A DNA stretch of 64,000 bases from Archangium lansingense. GTDB taxonomy: Bacteria; Myxococcota; Myxococcia; Myxococcales; Myxococcaceae. Below, one piece after another: positions 60,388 through 64,000 of the stretch. The translations under genes were made by a program, and so were the position numbers. Every line of letters starts with the position of its first letter. Position 1 is the stretch's first letter. Below the pieces are notes generated by a model that saw only the letters and a program-made list of their open reading frames with translations, was not told the DNA's origin and made no database searches. The stretch covers positions 5,332,001 through 5,396,000 of the forward strand of contig NZ_JAPNKA010000001.1 in NCBI RefSeq assembly GCF_026626635.1, in the 5' to 3' direction.

Positions 60388-61836
60388 ATGCTTGGACGCT
60401 TCACGCAGGTGGCCGCGCTCGGCACCCTGCTGGCCCTGTTCGCCGCGGGCTCCGCGCGGGCCCAAGAGAGCAGCACCATCAACCTCGGTGTGGGCACCCA
60501 GCGGGTGATCACCGTTCCGGGTACCACCCGCATCGCGCTGGGTGATCCGAACGTCGCCGAGGTGAAGGTTATCGGCAACAACCAGATCCTCCTCCAGGGG
60601 CAGGCCGAGGGCCGGACGACGCTGCTCGTCTGGAAGAGCTCCGGCCAGCGTGTCAGCTACCTGGTCACCGTGCGCAAGCAGGATCCCAACGAGATCATCT
60701 CCGAGCTCAAGAAGCTGCTCGGGGAGATCGAGGGTGTGTCCGTGCGGATGGTGGGTGACCGCATCTACCTGGAAGGTCAGGCGTACACCGCGGGTGACGC
60801 GGAGCGCATCGATCAGGTGGTGTCGCTCTACCCGAACGTGAAGAGCTTCGTGAAGGTGGCGCCCAACGCCAAGAAGCTGGTGGCGCAGAACCTCACCGCG
60901 GCCTTCCAGAAGGCGGGCCTGCGCAACGTGCAGGTCAACGTGGTGGGCTCCACCATCTTCCTGGAGGGCTCCGTGGAGAGCCAGCAGGATCTCCAGAAGT
61001 CCGAGCTCATCGTCAAGGCGGTGGGCGAGAAGGTGGAGAACCTGCTCGTCGTCGGCATCAAGCGGATGATCCTCTCCGAGGTGCAGTTCGTGGAGATCCG
61101 CCGCAACTCCAGGGATCGTTACGGCATCAAGTATCCCACCGACATCACCGGCAGCGTGGCCGCCACGGCCACCATCAACCAGCAGCTGTTCCCCGGCACC
61201 TTCGGCGCGGGCAACGGCATCATGACCATCGTCGGTGGCGCGGACTTCTCCATCGGCTTCCAGGGCAATGACGGCTACGGCCGGCTGCTGGCCCAGCCCA
61301 AGCTGGTGTGCGCCAGCGGCGAGAAGGCCGAGTTCCTCGCGGGCGGCGAGGTGCCCATCCCCCTCATCACCCAGAACCAGTTCACGGTGGAGTACAAGCA
61401 ATACGGCGTCATCCTCAACCTGCGCCCCACCGCGGACCGCAACGGCAACATCCAGACGGAGATCGAGGCCGAGGCGAGCGAGATCGACACCTCGGTGGCC
61501 GTGTCCTTCGGTGGCTCGTCCTCCATCCCCGGCTTCCGCACCCGCAAGGTGAAGACGAACGTCACCGTGCGCCACGGCGAGACGATCGTCCTGTCCGGCG
61601 TCTTCAGCCACGACGAGCAGAAGGCCGTCTCCAAGCTGCCGGGCCTGGGCCACATCCCCATCATCGGCGAGCTCTTCAAGAACCGCGCCTTCGACTCCAC
61701 CAAGCGCGAGCTGGTCATCTTCGTCACGCCCCGTATCGTCAACCCGGACTCGGACAAGATCCGGACGATCATCGAGGACGTGAAGAGCCGCTACAAGCAG
61801 GCCCGCTCCGAGGTCAACTTCAACATCTTCGACTGA
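60388..61836 (+). CDS. cpaC: Secretin, CpaC/RcpA-like outer-membrane pore
   Basis: The product is 482 residues from ATG 60388, with AAGGGA 9 bases upstream. The signal peptide ends GSARA. An N-terminal pilus-secretin domain (INLGVGTQRVITVPGTTRIA, LGDPNVAEVKVIGNNQILLQ) is followed by two BON-like repeats and the secretin domain, with VPIPLITQNQFTVEYKQYGV and the terminal VPGLGHIP-like LPGLGHIPIIGELFKNR. It makes the ring in the outer membrane for a Tad pilus or Tad-like secretion machine. Confidence 0.93.
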   Translation: MLGRFTQVAALGTLLALFAAGSARAQESSTINLGVGTQRVITVPGTTRIALGDPNVAEVKVIGNNQILLQGQAEGRTTLLVWKSSGQRVSYLVTVRKQDPNEIISELKKLLGEIEGVSVRMVGDRIYLEGQAYTAGDAERIDQVVSLYPNVKSFVKVAPNAKKLVAQNLTAAFQKAGLRNVQVNVVGSTIFLEGSVESQQDLQKSELIVKAVGEKVENLLVVGIKRMILSEVQFVEIRRNSRDRYGIKYPTDITGSVAATATINQQLFPGTFGAGNGIMTIVGGADFSIGFQGNDGYGRLLAQPKLVCASGEKAEFLAGGEVPIPLITQNQFTVEYKQYGVILNLRPTADRNGNIQTEIEAEASEIDTSVAVSFGGSSSIPGFRTRKVKTNVTVRHGETIVLSGVFSHDEQKAVSKLPGLGHIPIIGELFKNRAFDSTKRELVIFVTPRIVNPDSDKIRTIIEDVKSRYKQARSEVNFNIFD

Positions 61837-61861
61837 GCACCCGCACGGTTGCTCGGCTGCC

Positions 61862-61906
61862 CGAGGCCGGCCTCGTCCCCCTAAGCGGGGATGGGCGCCG
61901 GCCTCG
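61862..61906 (+). terminator. Nested hairpin after the secretin gene
   Basis: CGAGGCCGGC (61862-61871) pairs with GCCGGCCTCG (61897-61906); inside it TCCCC (61876-61880) pairs with GGGGA (61887-61891). No T-run follows. It suggests an end or attenuation of the cpaA-cpaC message before the separate promoter of cpaF. Confidence 0.6.
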
Positions 61907-61969
61907 CCGCTTCCAGGGGCCTCTCAGGGCTCCCCGTGGCCCCTCATGGCCCAATGCGTCGCCTCCTCT

Positions 61970-61997
61970 TTGAGGGGACGTGCGTGCTTGGTAGCAT
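61970..61997 (+). promoter_or_regulatory. Candidate promoter of the FHA-CpaF gene
   Basis: TTGAGG at 61970-61975 and TAGCAT at 61992-61997 are 16 bases apart. The ATG (62005) is 7 bases after the -10 and has no Shine-Dalgarno, so the message may be leaderless. Confidence 0.5.
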
Positions 61998-62004
61998 CCG
62001 CGCC

Positions 62005-63777
62005 ATGTTTCTTGTGACGCTCGAGGAGAAGGGCGGAGGTACCGAGCAGATCGAGTTCGAGAAGAACGAGATCACCATCGGTCGCCTCGCTGGTAACGAC
62101 ATCGTCCTCGGTAAGGGCAACGTCTCCAAGTACCACTCGAAGATCGTCGCCAAGGACGGCAAGCTCATCGTCGTGGACATGAAGTCCACGAACGGCACCT
62201 TCGTGAACGGCAAGAAGATCGCCGGACCGCAGGTGGTGAAGCCGGCCGATCAGATCTCCATCGGCGACTACATCCTCAACGTGGAGCCCCTGGAGGAACA
62301 GGGCTCCATGACGCGCACCGGGGCTCCCGAGGAGGAGTACTACGAGGAGGACCAGGGCTACGACGACGGCGGGCAGGGCGCCTACGAGGAGGAGCCGTAC
62401 GAGGAGCCTCCGCCGCCCCAGGCCCCGGCCGCCAACGCGCGCATGCCGGCCTCGCTGGCCTCGGCTCTGGCGAAGAACAAGAAGCGCGTGGATCCGCGGC
62501 TGGAGGCCTATACCCGGCTCCAGAAGGAGATCCACGACCGCCTCATCGAGTACCTCGATCTGCGCCGCATGGACATGGACCGGCTCGGCGACGACGAGCT
62601 GTGGCGGCGCACCGAGAAGGCCATCCGCGACATCATCGATCAGATGGAAGCGGACGGAGAGCTCCCGGGCGAGGTGGACCGGGAAGAGCTGCTCACCGAT
62701 GTCATCAACGAGGCGCTGGGCCTGGGGCCCCTCGAGGCGTTCCTCGCGTCGGATGAGATCAGCGAGATCATGGTGAACCACGCCAACCAGATCTACATCG
62801 AGCGCAAGGGCAAGCTCGTCCTGTCCGAGAAGACGTTCAGCTCGAACCAGGCGGTGCTCGGCGTGATCGAGCGCATCGTGGCTCCCATCGGCCGGCGCAT
62901 CGACGAGTCCAGCCCGCTGGTGGACGCGCGCCTCAAGGATGGTAGCCGCGTGAACGCCATCATCCCGCCGCTGGCGCTCAAGGGACCCTGCATCACCATC
63001 CGCAAGTTCAAGAAGGACTCGCTGAAGATCCAGGATCTGGTCAAGTACAAGACCGTCACCGCGCAGATGGCCGAGTTCCTGGAGATGTGCGTCAAGGCGC
63101 GCAAGAACATCGTCATCTCCGGCGGCACGGGCTCGGGCAAGACGACGACGCTCAACATCATCAGCTCCTTCATCCCCGAGGACGAGCGCATCGTCACGGT
63201 GGAGGACGCGGCCGAGCTCCAACTGCCGCAGGATCACTGGGTGCAACTGGAGAGCCGCCCGCCCAACCTGGAAGGCAAGGGCGCCATCACCATCCGCGAC
63301 CTGGTGAAGAACTGCCTGCGTATGCGGCCGGACCGGATCGTCGTGGGAGAGTGCCGAGCGGGCGAGACACTGGACATGCTCCAGGCGATGAACACGGGCC
63401 ACGACGGCTCGCTCACCACGCTGCACGCCAACACGCCGCGCGACGCAATCGCCCGGCTGGAGACGATGGTGCTGATGAGCGGCATGGAGCTGCCGGTGAA
63501 GGCCATCCGCGAGCAGATTGCCAGCGCCGTCCACATCATCGTCCAGCAGACGCGCTTCTCGGATGGCACCCGGAAGATCTGCTTCATCACCGAGATCGCC
63601 GGCATGGAGGTGGACATCGTCACCCTCCAGGACATCTTCTACTTCAAGCAGGAAGGCTTCACGGAAGACGGGAAGGTGCGCGGGCGCTACGTGGCCAGCG
63701 GCTTCGTGCCGAAGTTCTACGATGACCTGCAGCGCAAGGGCATCCCCGTCAACATGAGCATCTTCCGCGAGGACTGA
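62005..63777 (+). CDS. cpaF: CpaF/TadA-type secretion ATPase fused to N-terminal FHA domain
   Basis: The product is 590 residues. Residues 1-95 are an FHA domain (ITIGRLAGNDIVLGKGNVSK, YHSKIV, STNGTFVNGKKI). An acidic Tyr/Glu-rich linker follows. Residues 160-590 are the CpaF secretion ATPase: NHANQIYIERKGKL, Walker A ISGGTGSGKTTTLNII near residue 373, Asp box VTVEDAAELQL, Walker B-like RMRPDRIVVGECRAGE and His box TLHANTPRDA. It powers pilus assembly or secretion at the inner membrane. The FHA fusion implies phospho-dependent assembly or control. Confidence 0.95.
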   Translation: MFLVTLEEKGGGTEQIEFEKNEITIGRLAGNDIVLGKGNVSKYHSKIVAKDGKLIVVDMKSTNGTFVNGKKIAGPQVVKPADQISIGDYILNVEPLEEQGSMTRTGAPEEEYYEEDQGYDDGGQGAYEEEPYEEPPPPQAPAANARMPASLASALAKNKKRVDPRLEAYTRLQKEIHDRLIEYLDLRRMDMDRLGDDELWRRTEKAIRDIIDQMEADGELPGEVDREELLTDVINEALGLGPLEAFLASDEISEIMVNHANQIYIERKGKLVLSEKTFSSNQAVLGVIERIVAPIGRRIDESSPLVDARLKDGSRVNAIIPPLALKGPCITIRKFKKDSLKIQDLVKYKTVTAQMAEFLEMCVKARKNIVISGGTGSGKTTTLNIISSFIPEDERIVTVEDAAELQLPQDHWVQLESRPPNLEGKGAITIRDLVKNCLRMRPDRIVVGECRAGETLDMLQAMNTGHDGSLTTLHANTPRDAIARLETMVLMSGMELPVKAIREQIASAVHIIVQQTRFSDGTRKICFITEIAGMEVDIVTLQDIFYFKQEGFTEDGKVRGRYVASGFVPKFYDDLQRKGIPVNMSIFRED

Positions 63778-63785
63778 CGCCACCC

Positions 63786-64000
63786 ATGCCTACCCTGGTC
63801 GTCCGTCACCCCGACGGCAGTGAGACTGAGCACGAGCTTTCTGGTGAGCTGAAGATCGGCCGCCAGGAAGGCCAGAATGATCTGGTTCTTGCCGAGGGCG
63901 GTGTGTCGCGCCGCCACTCCCGCTTCGTCGTGGAGGGCGGCAAGGTGATGGTGGAGGACGTGGGCAGCGCCAACGGCACCTTCGTGGATGGCCAGCGCAT
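63786..64000 (+). CDS. FHA-domain protein (3' end cut by window)
   Basis: Only 71 codons are seen, with no stop before the window edge. The start ATG at 63786 is 8 bases after cpaF. The sequence is an FHA domain: LKIGRQEGQNDLVLAEGGVS, RRHSRFVVEGG and VGSANGTFVDGQRI. It is the third FHA domain within about 5 kb, and probably continues the Tad-like operon. Confidence 0.85.
   Translation, partial: MPTLVVRHPDGSETEHELSGELKIGRQEGQNDLVLAEGGVSRRHSRFVVEGGKVMVEDVGSANGTFVDGQR

Overview
The window is chromosomal DNA from a high-GC myxobacterium, most likely of the Cystobacterineae (Archangium/Cystobacter/Myxococcus side). The evidence is the strong G/C third-position bias, the Tgl-type pilotin, Ser/Thr kinases with the HRDVSP variant of the catalytic loop, abundant FHA and lipoprotein genes, and a secreted protein whose cut C-terminus resembles a MYXO-CTERM tail. 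I saw no insertion sequence, prophage, CRISPR array or rRNA operon.

Layout. 1-4037 (minus) is a large lipoprotein-like surface protein with about 17 ELWxTDGT repeats and five HYR domains, cut by the left edge. 4265-8161 is purL, followed by a small accessory island with an Imm33-like gene flanked by a decayed copy of the purL 3' end. 9-25 kb holds mixed housekeeping and conserved genes: Cys-rich secreted protein, Uma2 nuclease, M28 peptidase, tRNA-Cys, acyl-CoA dehydrogenase, rhodanese, asd, ferredoxin, MFS transporter, GNAT, hrpB, HAD phosphatase and HEAT protein. Two copies of an 82-bp intergenic repeat lie in this part. 25-29.4 kb has a DsrE protein, a VWA lipoprotein, a RimK-like ligase and rlmB.

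29.4-44.1 kb is the information-processing core: tRNA-Thr, tRNA-Tyr, tRNA-Gly, tRNA-Thr, tuf, rpmG, tRNA-Trp, secE, nusG, rplK, rplA, rplJ, rplL, rpoB, rpoC. The tRNA-tuf order matches E. coli thrU-tyrU-glyT-thrT-tufB. A recognisable L10 leader precedes rplJ, several hairpins punctuate the operon, and a strong terminator closes it.

44.3-58.7 kb carries a phasin-like protein coupled to a lytic transglycosylase, tgl, a RodZ-like protein, recO, a PfkB kinase, a PEGA-domain Ser/Thr kinase, glyQ-glyS, and two overlapping beta-propeller-type lipoprotein genes. From 58.8 kb to the right edge is a Tad/Cpa-type secretion or pilus locus: an FHA protein, a prepilin peptidase, a secretin, a CpaF ATPase fused to an N-terminal FHA domain, and a further FHA gene cut by the edge. 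This gene set resembles the Kil (Tad-like) prey-killing apparatus of Myxococcus xanthus and is the most attractive system in the window, although that assignment is inference.
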